Source of the DNA: Halobacillus amylolyticus
GTDB lineage: Bacteria; Bacillota; Bacilli; Bacillales; Halobacillaceae
Assembly (NCBI RefSeq): GCF_022921115.1
Contig: NZ_CP095075.1
Location: 124,001-188,000 of the forward strand
Length of the DNA stretch: 64,000 nt
Direction of reading: 5' to 3'
In this document: one piece after another, positions 1 to 8,337 of the stretch
Layout of the letters: each line of letters opens with the position of its first letter
How positions within the stretch are numbered: the first letter of the stretch is position 1
Position numbers and translations under genes: made by a program
The notes under the pieces: generated by a model
What the model was told of the DNA's origin: nothing
Databases searched by the model: none
What the model saw: the letters and a program-made list of their open reading frames with translations, nothing else

Positions 1-47
1 GTGATCAATGAACGATACAATTTCGAAGTAAAGGAGGATCAATAACG

Positions 48-1178
48 ATGTCATTACGAAAAGCTACAGCAAAGGAAATCGCACAAAAAGTGATCAACCG
101 AGATGGATTATTTATATTGGATGTTCGTAACGAATCTGAATTTAATGATTGGCGGATTGAAGGTCCCCAAGTGGAAGTCATCAATAAACCGTATTTTGAA
201 TTATTAGAGGGTGTGGACCCAATCATTGATAAACTTCCAAAGGACCAACAAATTCTCGTTGTTTGTGCAAAAGAAGGCTCTTCAGAATTTGTAGGAGAAA
301 TGGTTGTGGAGGCCGGGTTTGATGATGTGATGTTTATGGAAGGCGGTATGAAAAGCTGGAGTGAACATCTTGAACCCTTGGAGATCGGAACTGTCTCAGG
401 CGGTCGTCTTTATCAGTTTGTTCGAATCGGGAAAGGCTGCCTATCTTATTTGATTGAATCGGACGGTGAAGCAGTGATTGTCGACCCGGCAAGAGACATT
501 AAGGTTTATGAAGACTTTGCCGCTGAGAAAAACCTTACGATCAAGCATGTAATCGACACACACTTGCATGCGGATCATATTTCCGGAGGACGTACGCTTC
601 AAGAAAAAACGGGAGCCACTTATTGGTTGCCACCAAAAGATGCAGAATCCGTGAACTTCTCCTATCAACCATTGAAAGAAGAAAGCGATATTGTCTTTGG
701 CAATGGAGAAGTAAAAGTCGAAGTGCTTTATTCACCGGGGCATACTATTGGCAGCACGTCCCTCATCGTCAATGATCAGTACTTGTTAACTGGTGATATT
801 TTGTTTGTCGCCTCCATCGGCCGACCAGATTTGGCCGGGAAGGCAGGAGATTGGGCGAGCTATCTTCGAGAGACACTATATCAACGATATAAAGAATTGT
901 CTGATCAGTTGATTGTTCTTCCGGCACACTTTGGACAGCCGAGTGAACTGAATAAGGACGGTAGCGTTCAAGCAACACTGGGTACGTTGTATCAAGAAAA
1001 TCCAGGGTTGAAGATTGATGATGAATCCACTTTCAAAAAGCAAGTATCTGAAAATCTTCCGCCACAACCAAATAGTTACCAGGACATTCGTGAAACAAAC
1101 ATGGGGCAACAAACGCCTGATGAATCAAAACAAAGCGAAATGGAAATTGGACCAAACCGCTGTGCCGTAAACGGTTAA
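48..1178 (+). CDS. Rhodanese / metallo-beta-lactamase fusion, persulfide dioxygenase-like
   Basis: A 376-aa cytoplasmic protein with two domains. Residues 1-112 form a rhodanese fold with Cys73 in the active loop (CAKEGSS), which would carry a persulfide. Residues about 113-320 form an MBL fold with HLHADH at 172-177, then [12 protein letters not shown] and LPAHFG, the usual metal ligands of ETHE1/CstB-type enzymes that oxidise persulfides to sulfite. The domain order (rhodanese first) is the reverse of CstB. The start is the ATG after AAGGAGG. TusA and a TauE-type exporter follow on the same strand, which fits sulfide/persulfide detoxification with sulfite or sulfonate export. The tail ends near a lone Cys. 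An open frame from base 1 to the stop at 43-45 may be the end of an upstream gene. Family assignment is firm; the substrate is inferred. Confidence 0.88.
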   Translation: MSLRKATAKEIAQKVINRDGLFILDVRNESEFNDWRIEGPQVEVINKPYFELLEGVDPIIDKLPKDQQILVVCAKEGSSEFVGEMVVEAGFDDVMFMEGGMKSWSEHLEPLEIGTVSGGRLYQFVRIGKGCLSYLIESDGEAVIVDPARDIKVYEDFAAEKNLTIKHVIDTHLHADHISGGRTLQEKTGATYWLPPKDAESVNFSYQPLKEESDIVFGNGEVKVEVLYSPGHTIGSTSLIVNDQYLLTGDILFVASIGRPDLAGKAGDWASYLRETLYQRYKELSDQLIVLPAHFGQPSELNKDGSVQATLGTLYQENPGLKIDDESTFKKQVSENLPPQPNSYQDIRETNMGQQTPDESKQSEMEIGPNRCAVNG

Positions 1179-1200
1179 TCAATCAAAGGAGGAATAAAAA

Positions 1201-1434
1201 ATGAGTATCAAAGCAGACCAAACATTAGACGCTAAAGGGCTGGCTTGCCCGATGCCAATCGTCAAAACAAAGAAAGCCATCGATCAATTGGATGCCGGAC
1301 AGGTGCTGGAGATCCATGCCACGGATAAAGGAGCAAAAAGTGATCTGTCCGCATGGGCCAAGTCAGGTAATCATGAATTACTGCAAGATACAGAAGAAGA
1401 AGGCGTTTTGAAGTTTTGGATTAAAAAAGGTTAA
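1201..1434 (+). CDS. TusA-family sulfur carrier protein
   Basis: A 77-aa TusA/YedF-type protein with the diagnostic C-P-x-P motif (LACPMPIV, Cys16), the residue that carries sulfane sulfur in this family. The length is typical. A strong AAAGGAGG lies just upstream and the gene starts 22 bp after the rhodanese-MBL gene, so the two are probably cotranscribed. In such clusters TusA likely shuttles persulfide sulfur between rhodanese-type enzymes; this role is taken from the family and context. It is not likely to be the tRNA-thiolation TusA, because no tus or mnm genes are nearby. Confidence 0.9.
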   Translation: MSIKADQTLDAKGLACPMPIVKTKKAIDQLDAGQVLEIHATDKGAKSDLSAWAKSGNHELLQDTEEEGVLKFWIKKG

Positions 1435-1446
1435 ACAGCAATGAAC

Positions 1447-1471
1447 AAGGGTCCATTGTGGCCCTTTTTAT
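1447..1471 (+). terminator. Weak hairpin with T-run between tusA and tauE
   Basis: AAGGG and CCCTT flank a 10-nt centre and are followed by TTTTTA. The stem is short, so partial read-through into the TauE gene is expected. Confidence 0.4.
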
Positions 1472-1489
1472 TGATTAAGGGGGGAGAGG

Positions 1490-2269
1490 ATGGACCTAGC
1501 TTTTATTGTAACGATATTTCTCATTGGCTTTATAGGGTCCTTATTGTCCGGAATGCTAGGCATCGGCGGCGCCATTATCAACTACCCCATGTTGCTGTAT
1601 ATCCCGGTCTTATTGGGATTTGCAGGATTTAATGCTTATGAAGTCTCAGGTATTGTAGCTGTACAGGTGTTTTTTGCGACATTATCAGGGGTTTGGGTCT
1701 ACCGAAAAGGTGGTTATTTAAACAAAAGTTTGATTGTAACCATGGGGATCAGCATTTTAATTGGGAGTTTGATCGGTGGGTTTGGCTCTCGCTTACTAAC
1801 CGAAGAAGGGATCAACCTTGTATACGGAACATTGGCTGTCATGGCTACTGTTATGATGTTCGTCCGTAAAGAAGGAATAGATGAACCCCATATTGAGCCA
1901 CTCGATTATAACAAAATAGTGGCAGCTGTTCTGACCTTTGCTGTCGGGATTGGTGCAGGCATTGTTGGTGCAGGCGGGGCTTTTCTTCTCGTTCCTATCA
2001 TGTTAGTTGTTTTAAAAATTCCAACAAGAATTACGATCGCTACTTCATTAGCGGTAACGTTTATTTCCTCCATCGGTGCAACAACGGGGAAAATAGCAAC
2101 AGGCCAAGTTCCATTCATTCCAGCCCTTGTCATGGTTGTAGCTAGCTTGATTGCCTCACCGCTAGGTGCAACAGTAGGTAAAAAGATCAATAGCAAGTAT
2201 TTGCAAAGAATATTGGCATTATTAATTTTAGCTACAACGATTAAAATCTGGTTTGATATTTTATATTAA
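1490..2269 (+). CDS. TauE/SafE-family membrane permease
   Basis: A 259-aa polytopic membrane protein with about eight hydrophobic segments in two similar halves. The repeated glycine-rich motif of the family appears twice, as GMLGIGGAI near residue 21 and GIVGAGGAF near residue 160. TauE/SafE proteins export sulfite, sulfonates or thiosulfate-like anions, in keeping with the two sulfur genes just upstream. The ATG is preceded by AGGGGGGAGAGG. The 3' end overlaps by 4 bp the stop of a convergent small gene. The true substrate cannot be read from the sequence. Confidence 0.87.
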   Translation: MDLAFIVTIFLIGFIGSLLSGMLGIGGAIINYPMLLYIPVLLGFAGFNAYEVSGIVAVQVFFATLSGVWVYRKGGYLNKSLIVTMGISILIGSLIGGFGSRLLTEEGINLVYGTLAVMATVMMFVRKEGIDEPHIEPLDYNKIVAAVLTFAVGIGAGIVGAGGAFLLVPIMLVVLKIPTRITIATSLAVTFISSIGATTGKIATGQVPFIPALVMVVASLIASPLGATVGKKINSKYLQRILALLILATTIKIWFDILY

Positions 2270-2436
2270 TTTTTAACGGTCTCAATATAGGAGCCAAGTG
2301 CAGGATGATATTCTTTTTCGTAATGGCCTTGTGGGCAGGATTTAACAATTTGGCTAGAGAGTAGGCTCGTTTGGCCGATTGTTAATGGTTCTTTGCATTT
2401 TGGGCATTTTTCAGTAAAAAGATTCTTTATGACCAT
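2266..2436 (-). CDS. Small zinc-ribbon protein (56 aa)
   Basis: A minus-strand reading frame with a good AGGAGG ribosome site 6 nt before the ATG. The 56-aa product has CPKC near residues 11-14 and [11 protein letters not shown] near 34-44, which would give a Cys-x2-Cys...Cys-x3-His metal site. There is no membrane segment. I do not recognise a named family. The gene is convergent with the TauE gene (4-bp overlap) and divergent from the DUF302 gene, with a palindrome between them. The strong ribosome site and paired Cys/His motifs support a real gene; the function is unknown. Confidence 0.65.
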   Translation of the reverse strand: MVIKNLFTEKCPKCKEPLTIGQTSLLSSQIVKSCPQGHYEKEYHPALGSYIETVKN

Positions 2437-2488
2437 TCTTTAAACCTCCTCATATATAATAAATATATCAAAACCAATCTGTATACTT

Positions 2489-2499
2489 GGTATTATACC
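2489..2499. promoter_or_regulatory. Palindrome GGTATTATACC between divergent genes
   Basis: A perfect 11-nt palindrome (GGTAT-T-ATACC) in the 177-bp space between the zinc-ribbon gene and the DUF302 gene. ATACC/GGTAT half sites are found in CsoR/CstR-type operators, but the G/C tract of a typical CstR site is missing, so a regulator is only a guess. Confidence 0.3.
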
Positions 2500-2613
2500 A
2501 GGAAAATAGAAATGATGAAAACGATTGACAACTATGCCATTAAGGCAAAATTGGTTTAAGATGATACGTTAAAGGGGATTTTTATTAAGAGTTATAAGAA
2601 AGGGGATAGTTTG

Positions 2614-3006
2614 ATGTTTCATTATACAGTGGAGGCCAATCATTCGGTTGGGGAAACAGTACAAGTGTTAGAAGGGATACTGAAGGACGAAAAGTTTGGG
2701 GTTCTATGGGATTTCGATATTAAGGAGACTCTGGAGAAAAAAGGATTCGATTACGATCGCAACTACAGAGTGCTTGAAGTTTGTAATCCTGAGGCGGCAA
2801 AAGAAGTTTTAACACAGAATCATATGGTTGGTTACTTTCTACCTTGTAAAATTGTTGTATATGAAGATCAAGGGAAGACCAATATAGGGATGCCGAGGCC
2901 AACGGCGCTTATTGATCTTACAGGAGACGAATCATTAAAAGCATTTGCAGAAGACATTGAATCTAAGCTTGTGACATGTATGGACAAAGCAGCCACCGAG
3001 GAGTAA
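2614..3006 (+). CDS. DUF302 domain protein
   Basis: A protein of 130 aa covering one DUF302 domain: the N-terminal half has the FGVLWDFDIKETL pattern, followed by YRVLEVCNPEAA and a central YFLPCKIVVYED stretch typical of the family. The family has no proven activity but often sits beside sulfur, metal or thioredoxin genes in Bacillaceae, as here. I place the start at the ATG at 2614 after AAAGGGG; a TTG one codon earlier is possible. The gene is followed by an 11-bp stem hairpin. Confidence 0.85.
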   Translation: MFHYTVEANHSVGETVQVLEGILKDEKFGVLWDFDIKETLEKKGFDYDRNYRVLEVCNPEAAKEVLTQNHMVGYFLPCKIVVYEDQGKTNIGMPRPTALIDLTGDESLKAFAEDIESKLVTCMDKAATEE

Positions 3007-3050
3007 CTATGTAGACTTATTCAATTTAAAAAGCACATTTGTGAGCAACG

Positions 3051-3093
3051 AAAGCCCAATTTATTGGTTTTTATAATCGATGAATTGGGCTTT
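3051..3093 (+). terminator. Hairpin downstream of the DUF302 gene
   Basis: AAAGCCCAATT and AATTGGGCTTT form a perfect 11-bp stem around a loop of about 21 nt. The T-run is only three bases, so termination strength is uncertain. Confidence 0.5.
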
Positions 3094-3183
3094 AAGGTAT
3101 CAGACAGGAGGAATATGAAATGGCATATACCTCCTGGCCATCTCGCGTTACTGATATTACAAAAAAATACGATAGTTGGTTAA

Positions 3184-3381
3184 CTACCGCATCTTCATTC
3201 CTTCCATTCTCTTTAGTCGCTCATCAATCATATCCACTTTTTCTTTAATTTGTCTGGTTGTCTTCATATGTTCCATCATCATTTGTTTCATTTGATCCAT
3301 TTTGTCCATTTCCATCATCGGCATATTCATTTCCGTTCGTCCTGTGTAATAAGGGTAATAATGTGGGGGCTGAGAATACAA
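3184..3381 (-). CDS. Small methionine-rich coiled-coil protein
   Basis: A 65-aa protein starting at a TTG preceded by AGGAG about 10 nt upstream. The N-terminus is Tyr/Pro-rich (QPPHYYPYY). The middle is extremely Met-rich, with 15 Met among about 47 residues from 19 on (for example MPMMEMDKMDQMKQMMMEHM). The C-terminal part, RQIKEKVDMIDERLKRMEGM, has heptad-like spacing. There is no Cys. Met-rich segments can bind Cu(I) or act as oxidant sinks, and similar Tyr/Pro ends are seen on spore-surface proteins, but both ideas are speculation. Confidence 0.6.
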   Translation of the reverse strand: MYSQPPHYYPYYTGRTEMNMPMMEMDKMDQMKQMMMEHMKTTRQIKEKVDMIDERLKRMEGMKMR

Positions 3382-3561
3382 TTTTTCATCACTCCTATAA
3401 TGGGTGTTTTCACATTATTATATGGATACCTCCAATACATGTGCTTTCTTTAGCTTTCAATGTTCTTTAGAGTACACCCTGTGCAGACAAATAAAAACCC
3501 TGTAATATCAGGGGTGTGAAATGTCCATTCAGGGTTGTTCAACATAATTGAGGTGAAAATC

Positions 3562-3735
3562 ATGATATTTGGATACGCATGGTTATGTTTCAACGAGCAA
3601 AATTTAGACCGTCAGGCTTGAGAGTTAGAAGCCTATGGTTGTGAAGATATTGCTTTGAAAAATAAAGTCGGATTATGGAGTGGCCATAATATAATAATGA
3701 AAAATGAGCCTTTTCCAGATGGAATTGTTCCGTAA
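3562..3735 (+). pseudogene. Remnant of a serine resolvase
   Basis: Reading from the ATG gives MIFGYAWLCFNEQNLDRQA, a TGA, then ELEAYGCEDIALKN. This matches the N-terminus of Tn3-type resolvases (MIFGYARVSTNEQNLDRQ...). The catalytic Ser region (RVST) has become WLCF and the frame is stopped at 3619-3621; similarity ends soon after. It is a dead 5' fragment, and a different, intact resolvase lies at 6682-7236. The two bracket the three-gene cassette between them. Confidence 0.8.
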
Positions 3736-3864
3736 ACGGAGGGGGATTATGGATAAGTCGTCATTTGAAACCATTTGTACATAAAAACGTATATCTTAAC
3801 ATAAAAAAAGTTGCATCGGTTTTATTTAAGTTGATGTACAATATAAGAAATGGAGGTAAACAAT

Positions 3865-4071
3865 ATGGGATTACTAGACCCTTCAACGTTTACAGGGGCC
3901 CTTTTAATAGGTGTCATTGCTGGTCTTATCACCGGTGGATCTGGAGGATTTTTCTATGCTAAAAAAATATATAAAGTTGATCAAAGTTCAACGATAGATA
4001 AAAGCACTAACGTCAATCAAAAGGGAATAGGGCAAAAATCGGAAATTAATAATTATCGAGATAGGGAGTAA
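3865..4071 (+). CDS. Tiny membrane protein with NQKGIGQ-type C-terminal motif
   Basis: A 68-aa product starting at the ATG after GGAGG. Residues about 9-32 form one glycine-rich hydrophobic segment (TGALLIGVIAGLITGGSGG), followed by a basic FYAKKIYK and a polar tail. The tail contains STNVNQKGIGQKSEINNY, which closely matches the N-terminus of the next gene product (TVNQKGVGQSSTINM). The genes are 11 bp apart. A small membrane effector plus a partner carrying the same Asn/Gln/Gly motif recalls the paired amyloid-signalling motifs of bacterial immune proteins; this is inference. No known family is recognised. Confidence 0.75.
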   Translation: MGLLDPSTFTGALLIGVIAGLITGGSGGFFYAKKIYKVDQSSTIDKSTNVNQKGIGQKSEINNYRDRE

Positions 4072-4082
4072 GGAGTGTTTTT

Positions 4083-5426
4083 ATGTCAGATGAAATAAAA
4101 GATCAAAGGATAACTGTTAACCAAAAAGGGGTTGGACAATCTTCTACTATAAATATGATTAATCAAAGAAGTATGGAGCGAATTCATGAACTTTTGGAAA
4201 AGGGAAAAGTAGTTGAAGCAGCAGATGAAATGAACCAGGGTTTACAGTTAGCTCAGAATAAACATCCTTATGCTCCATGGTATAAGTTTGGGAGTAAAAT
4301 GGTAGGGGATCGTATGATATTCACTCATGTTCCTGTAAGTCCAGACTCATTAGAACGTTATCCTATGGAAACGAAAGGTAAATTTAGTGTTGTAAAGAAA
4401 GAGGAATACAAGGGAAAATCCTTAATGAGATTACTTGAAGAAGACTATTTCAAAGGACAAGGGATAGAAGTTGAAATGCTGTCACTAGATGTTTTTATAG
4501 ATGGTAATCACGTGGGTTCTGAATTAAAGCAACTCCCTCCTACAGGTAAATGGATAATTTCTGCTTCCGAAGAACCTCCAATCATTCCGGTGAAGCTATA
4601 TTTCAAAGATGAATATGTATCTATATTAGACTACGTATTGTTAAGAACATATGACTATGATCAAGACAAAAATATATTATATTTCTCAAACGAACAACAA
4701 CAAGTCCCTTACTTATTGAAAATTTTTATAGATAGTAATTCGTCAAAAATCAATTTCAACTATTCTATCCGTGAAGAATATAGCAAGAATGTTATGGCAA
4801 ATCTAAACTATTGTTTGTTTATACAGAAAACTTCTAGGCCGACGAAAATTGCAATGCGAGACTTAGAACAGGATAGTGATATATTCGTTGCGAACAATAC
4901 ATATAAAGCTGAGGAGACAATCTCTGGGATTGATTATGAAATTCGTTTTCTAGAAAAGTTAAGAGAAATTGAAGAAAATTTTGGAGTAGAATTCACTTTA
5001 CCTAATCGAGAAGTCACTAAAGACGAGGAAGATGCTTTAGATTACTTGTACCTCATCAGCTCTGGAGAGAAAATCGAAGAAACATTTAATAATCTTACTT
5101 TTAGGACGAGTAGTAAAAATTCTGTGCAAAATATAATTTACCATCATAAAGAAACTAAAGAAGGACTAAAATCAACATTTCAGATTGGAATACAAACTAT
5201 CGATCTATTCGGCTGCCACTTTGATGTGACCGGTCATACCTTTTATCAAGACTTTGACAATGTTAAATTAACAAAGGTACGTAAACTTGAAAACCTTGTC
5301 GAACATATGGACGAAGACGATGAAGTTGAGGTTGGTATTCATTTCGTCCCCGCATCTAATAATAAAATGGTTTTCTACTCAATAAAAAAGCCTTTCCATA
5401 AACCCCTTTTGGAAAAAAGTTATTAA
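4083..5426 (+). CDS. Unknown 447-aa protein sharing the NQKG-GQ motif
   Basis: The N-terminus (residues about 8-27) carries ITVNQKGVGQSSTINMINQ, the partner of the motif in the preceding membrane protein. A short helical stretch at about 29-60 (MERIHELLEKGKVVEAADEM) resembles a TPR-like hairpin. The remainder is beta-rich and soluble, with no Walker motif, TIR, nuclease or protease signature that I can see. The C-terminal part is strongly acidic (EHMDEDDEVEVG). RBS AAGGAG precedes the ATG. The SIR2-like gene follows after about 115 bp. I suggest a sensor or scaffold role in a conflict system on context alone; I do not recognise the family. Confidence 0.72.
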   Translation: MSDEIKDQRITVNQKGVGQSSTINMINQRSMERIHELLEKGKVVEAADEMNQGLQLAQNKHPYAPWYKFGSKMVGDRMIFTHVPVSPDSLERYPMETKGKFSVVKKEEYKGKSLMRLLEEDYFKGQGIEVEMLSLDVFIDGNHVGSELKQLPPTGKWIISASEEPPIIPVKLYFKDEYVSILDYVLLRTYDYDQDKNILYFSNEQQQVPYLLKIFIDSNSSKINFNYSIREEYSKNVMANLNYCLFIQKTSRPTKIAMRDLEQDSDIFVANNTYKAEETISGIDYEIRFLEKLREIEENFGVEFTLPNREVTKDEEDALDYLYLISSGEKIEETFNNLTFRTSSKNSVQNIIYHHKETKEGLKSTFQIGIQTIDLFGCHFDVTGHTFYQDFDNVKLTKVRKLENLVEHMDEDDEVEVGIHFVPASNNKMVFYSIKKPFHKPLLEKSY

Positions 5427-5540
5427 ATTGTTATTAAACTAACCGGACAAATTTGGTAAATGTATTACACTAAGTGAAACTTATAATAAGGCTTACTTTA
5501 TTCATCAGCAGAACAATTTTTAATGTAATGAGGGATGGTC

Positions 5541-6503
5541 ATGCGGAAAAGGAGAATTTGTGTTCTAGCAGGAAACGGTTTGACGATTGACCTTATTAAG
5601 CACTTGGCTCTAGATATTGATCCTGCTTCTCCTCTAAAATCTTTTCATAGCCCTGATATAGATTTTAGTTCTTTTATTCATCAGTTACGATCTATAGAAG
5701 ATGAATTATTGCCTCTTTCTCAAAATCAATCAGATTTTGATGCGATGAATCAATTCCTGAATTATGGCAATTGGGATAATGGCTCAAAAGAGTCTGATCT
5801 CAGAAAATTTTTGGCTTTATCATATTCAACACTTCAACTAGAAATTGACAAATATAAGTTATTTGATTGGTCATGGATGAAATGGATGAAAAAATATAGA
5901 AAAGATATTGTAGGTTTTGTATCTTTTAATTATGATTTGATTCTGGAAAAAACTTTTAGATTTGCTGATCCTTCGAGAGGTTATTTTAGAATGGGCACTA
6001 ATAATGAACGAGGCGGAGTTCCATTTTTCAAACCACACGGTTCTATAGATTTCGAGTTACCCATTGGTATTGGCTTTGGAGATGAAGATTCTGCTTGGAG
6101 CTCTTCCTTAACTGGTAACCAGGTTTTAGATGAAAATGGAAATGGATATATTACCTCAATTCCTTATGACGATGTTACCCAATATAGAAAGCAACCAGAT
6201 ATAATCCCTCCAACTCAAGAAAACTATCATGAAAAGATGTCATGGGTACAAGGTTTATTTAAAAATTACTCTGACTTTACTAAATATTTTGATGTCAATA
6301 CATTTGTAATCGTAGGACACTCATGTGCTGATGTAGATAGAAAAGAAATAAATTATTTTATAAGACAGTTGCCTAGAGGGTGTTCTTTTTATATTGTTAA
6401 TCCTTCATATGAATCTAATTTGATAAAAGAACTTGTATCTTTTATCGAATCTGAAGGGCATAAAGTAAAAAAATTAATTAAGTATGGACCACCATCCTTA
6501 TAA
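5541..6503 (+). CDS. SIR2-like (putative NADase) protein
   Basis: A protein of about 320 aa with a Rossmann-like N-terminus (CVLAGNGLTIDL, residues about 7-18), SFNYDLILEKT near 128, FKPHGSIDF near 163 and FVIVGHSCADVD near 255. These correspond to the nucleotide loop, the FNYD asparagine, the HGS histidine and the late GxS...D motif of SIR2-like proteins found in anti-phage systems such as Thoeris ThsA and other SIR2 effectors. The start is taken at 5541, because the ATG at 5535 directly abuts GAGGG. It has no membrane segment. As last gene of the cassette it is the likeliest effector, with NAD+ depletion as the expected activity; this is inference from the fold. Confidence 0.72.
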   Translation: MRKRRICVLAGNGLTIDLIKHLALDIDPASPLKSFHSPDIDFSSFIHQLRSIEDELLPLSQNQSDFDAMNQFLNYGNWDNGSKESDLRKFLALSYSTLQLEIDKYKLFDWSWMKWMKKYRKDIVGFVSFNYDLILEKTFRFADPSRGYFRMGTNNERGGVPFFKPHGSIDFELPIGIGFGDEDSAWSSSLTGNQVLDENGNGYITSIPYDDVTQYRKQPDIIPPTQENYHEKMSWVQGLFKNYSDFTKYFDVNTFVIVGHSCADVDRKEINYFIRQLPRGCSFYIVNPSYESNLIKELVSFIESEGHKVKKLIKYGPPSL

Positions 6504-6681
6504 ATTGAACCTAACAAAATGTCTGTTTTTGTTTATTTCGGTTACCCCGACTGGAATGTTATTTAACACAATCACATAAATAAGTTTATATAAAAACATA
6601 CTTTTATAATTAGGTTCTCGATCTTCAACAATCACATCATACTCTTTGGAAGAAATTCTTCGTTGGGAAAACTAATGGGAT

Positions 6682-7236
6682 CTAACGATTACTTAAATAT
6701 CTATAAAAAGTAGCTCTGCTAATGTCAGCTGCATTGAGTATTTCCTCTATACTATACTCTCTACTATCATACATTCGAAAGGCCATATCCAATTTGGATT
6801 GGTCTTTTTTTGGTCGACCTCCTTTTCTTCCGCGGGCTCTAGCTGCATCCAATCCGGACCTTGTCCGTTCAGATATAATGTCACGTTCAAACTGCGCTAA
6901 TCCACTAAAAATCGTGAACACCAATTTTCCCATCGCTGTTGTGGTATCAATATTTTCATTAATAGAAACAAAGTTAATGCCCTTATCCTGGAAGCCATTG
7001 ATTAGATCAACTAAGTGTTTTGTGCTACGACCAATTCGATCGAGTTTATAAACGACCACCGTATCACCTTCACGTAGATACTTCATCATTTCTGTAAATG
7101 CTGGGCGATCTTTTTTCGTTCCTGTGATTTTTTCTGAGTAGATGTTTTTCTTTTCTACACCATATTTATTTAACGCGTCAAATTGCATATGTAAATTTTG
7201 ATCTTTTGTACTGACCCGAGCATACCCAAATAACAT
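6682..7236 (-). CDS. Serine resolvase / DNA invertase family recombinase
   Basis: A 184-aa small serine recombinase, complete for the family. YARVSTKDQN places the nucleophile at Ser9; DRIGRSTKHLVDL and AQFERDIISERTRSGL are the conserved catalytic-domain segments. The C-terminal helix-turn-helix is EYSIEEILNAADISRATFYRYL. The start ATG follows AGGGGTT. No transposase is nearby, so this is probably a relic of a Tn3-like unit or a stand-alone resolvase. Copies of TATCAAAAA upstream may be its binding sites. Confidence 0.92.
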   Translation of the reverse strand: MLFGYARVSTKDQNLHMQFDALNKYGVEKKNIYSEKITGTKKDRPAFTEMMKYLREGDTVVVYKLDRIGRSTKHLVDLINGFQDKGINFVSINENIDTTTAMGKLVFTIFSGLAQFERDIISERTRSGLDAARARGRKGGRPKKDQSKLDMAFRMYDSREYSIEEILNAADISRATFYRYLSNR

Positions 7237-7273
7237 ATTTTGTAACCCCTTTTGAAATTCGTTACATATATGT

Positions 7274-7389
7274 TATCAAAAAGGTTATTTAATGTACATA
7301 TTAATACTTTGTTTTTGATACGACTTTTGAAACTGGTATATCAAGGATTGAGGAACAAAATATCTTCTTTGGAGGATTGTTATCAAAAA
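7274..7389. repeat. Possible res site: three TATCAAAAA copies
   Basis: TATCAAAAA occurs at 7274-7282 and 7381-7389 on the plus strand and at 7312-7320 inverted. They lie just upstream of the resolvase gene, where res subsites with this kind of arrangement are expected. The spacing was judged by eye. Confidence 0.45.
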
Positions 7390-7482
7390 CGAACGTTACT
7401 GATAACGTATGTTGATCCGGTATAGATTTTATGATTGGATCGATAAAAGGTGACCTTAAAAATAAACGAGCGGGTGATTTTA

Positions 7483-7674
7483 ATGGATAGTATTGTAGAA
7501 TTTATTTCAAGTATAGTCCTTATTTTTGGTTGGTTTACCCTGACCGTTGGGGCGATCGGTAGTATTGTGTCACTTTTTTTAGGAGGTATATGGATAATCG
7601 TTCCATTCTTAGTTGGGGTTACTGGAATTATTGGCATCTGGATTTCAAAAGTGTTAATAGGAATTATAGATTAA
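7483..7674 (+). CDS. Small membrane protein, 63 aa
   Basis: The ATG at 7483 follows a weak GCGGGTGA. The 63-aa product is almost wholly hydrophobic with two membrane segments (about residues 5-27 and 33-58), many Gly and Ile, and no charged loop of note. No family is recognised. It stands alone between the resolvase and a truncated cation-efflux gene; it may be a real small membrane protein or a remnant. Codon use does not look unusual. Confidence 0.45.
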   Translation: MDSIVEFISSIVLIFGWFTLTVGAIGSIVSLFLGGIWIIVPFLVGVTGIIGIWISKVLIGIID

Positions 7675-7852
7675 TGTCTAATTGGGGCATGTGTACATCA
7701 CAGTAGTTTTAGTATAAAAGTGAAACACTGTTGTTGAGTGGAAATAAAGTTGTTCAGCAATCGGGCCACGTTCGACAAGTTGTAACTGCTAGACTAAACT
7801 AGACAGATTTTGATTGATAGATTTGAACACTTTTTTCTCAATTCGGTTTATC

Positions 7853-8194
7853 ATGGCGCTTGATCCAGTCACAGGTACGATTATAGGATTAATCATTCTT
7901 TGGGCAGCGTGGGGAATCTTTAAAGAAACCGCCTTAATTTTAACTGATGGGATCGATCCAGAAGAGATAAGCCAATACAAAGAATCGCTATCGGATGTTC
8001 AGGAAATAGTGAAGGTCAATGATGTGAAAGCGAGAGTTTCGGGAAATAAGGTTATTATTGATGTTGCTATTACTCTTCAATCAGATTTAACAATAAAGGA
8101 AATGACTCATGTAAGCGAAAAAATTAAAGAATTGATGCAACAGCAACATAACAGCCTCATGACATTTGTTGAGATACAATCTTCAGTTAAATAA
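7853..8194 (+). pseudogene. 3' fragment of a CDF cation-efflux transporter
   Basis: The frame MALDPVTGTIIGLIILWAAW...FKETALILTDGIDPEEI matches the last membrane helices and the cytoplasmic C-terminal domain of cation diffusion facilitators (FieF/MamM type). Members are about 290 aa; only the last 114 remain, and the four N-terminal helices with the main metal site are missing. The sequence before 7850 shows no similarity, so a recombination break lies there. It sits just upstream of cadC, in keeping with a once larger metal-resistance cluster. The remnant could be translated but should not transport. Confidence 0.72.
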
Positions 8195-8304
8195 TTGTTA
8201 ACTGGAGGTTTTTATATCTTCGCAAAACCTAAACCGAAAACAAAATGAAATTAACAAGCTGAAGTAAATTAGTTGATAAAAAGTGTTGTGTCGCATATTA
8301 TAAT

Positions 8305-8324
8305 AATCAAATGATTATTTGATT
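8305..8324. promoter_or_regulatory. CadC-type operator upstream of cadC
   Basis: AATCAAAT-GATT-ATTTGATT is a perfect 8-bp inverted repeat with a 4-nt spacer, 14 bp before the cadC start. AATCAAAT-type dyads are the known binding sites of CadC repressors, so it probably represses the cadC-cadA unit until metal binds. Confidence 0.8.
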
Positions 8325-8337
8325 AAGGGGTGGAAAA

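Noticed and set aside
3116..3246. Two short frames after AGGAGG (22 and 42 codons)
   Set aside because: The ribosome site is good, but both frames are very short, unlike any protein I know, and overlap the convergent Met-rich gene or its end.
3619..3621. Selenocysteine at the resolvase TGA
   Set aside because: The family has no Cys there and the catalytic serine motif is also destroyed; this is ordinary decay.
6502..6660. Minus-strand frame reading RRISSKEYDVIVEDREPNY...HFVRFNL
   Set aside because: It has protein-like composition but no start or ribosome site and is closed by an in-frame stop; too short to call even as a fragment.
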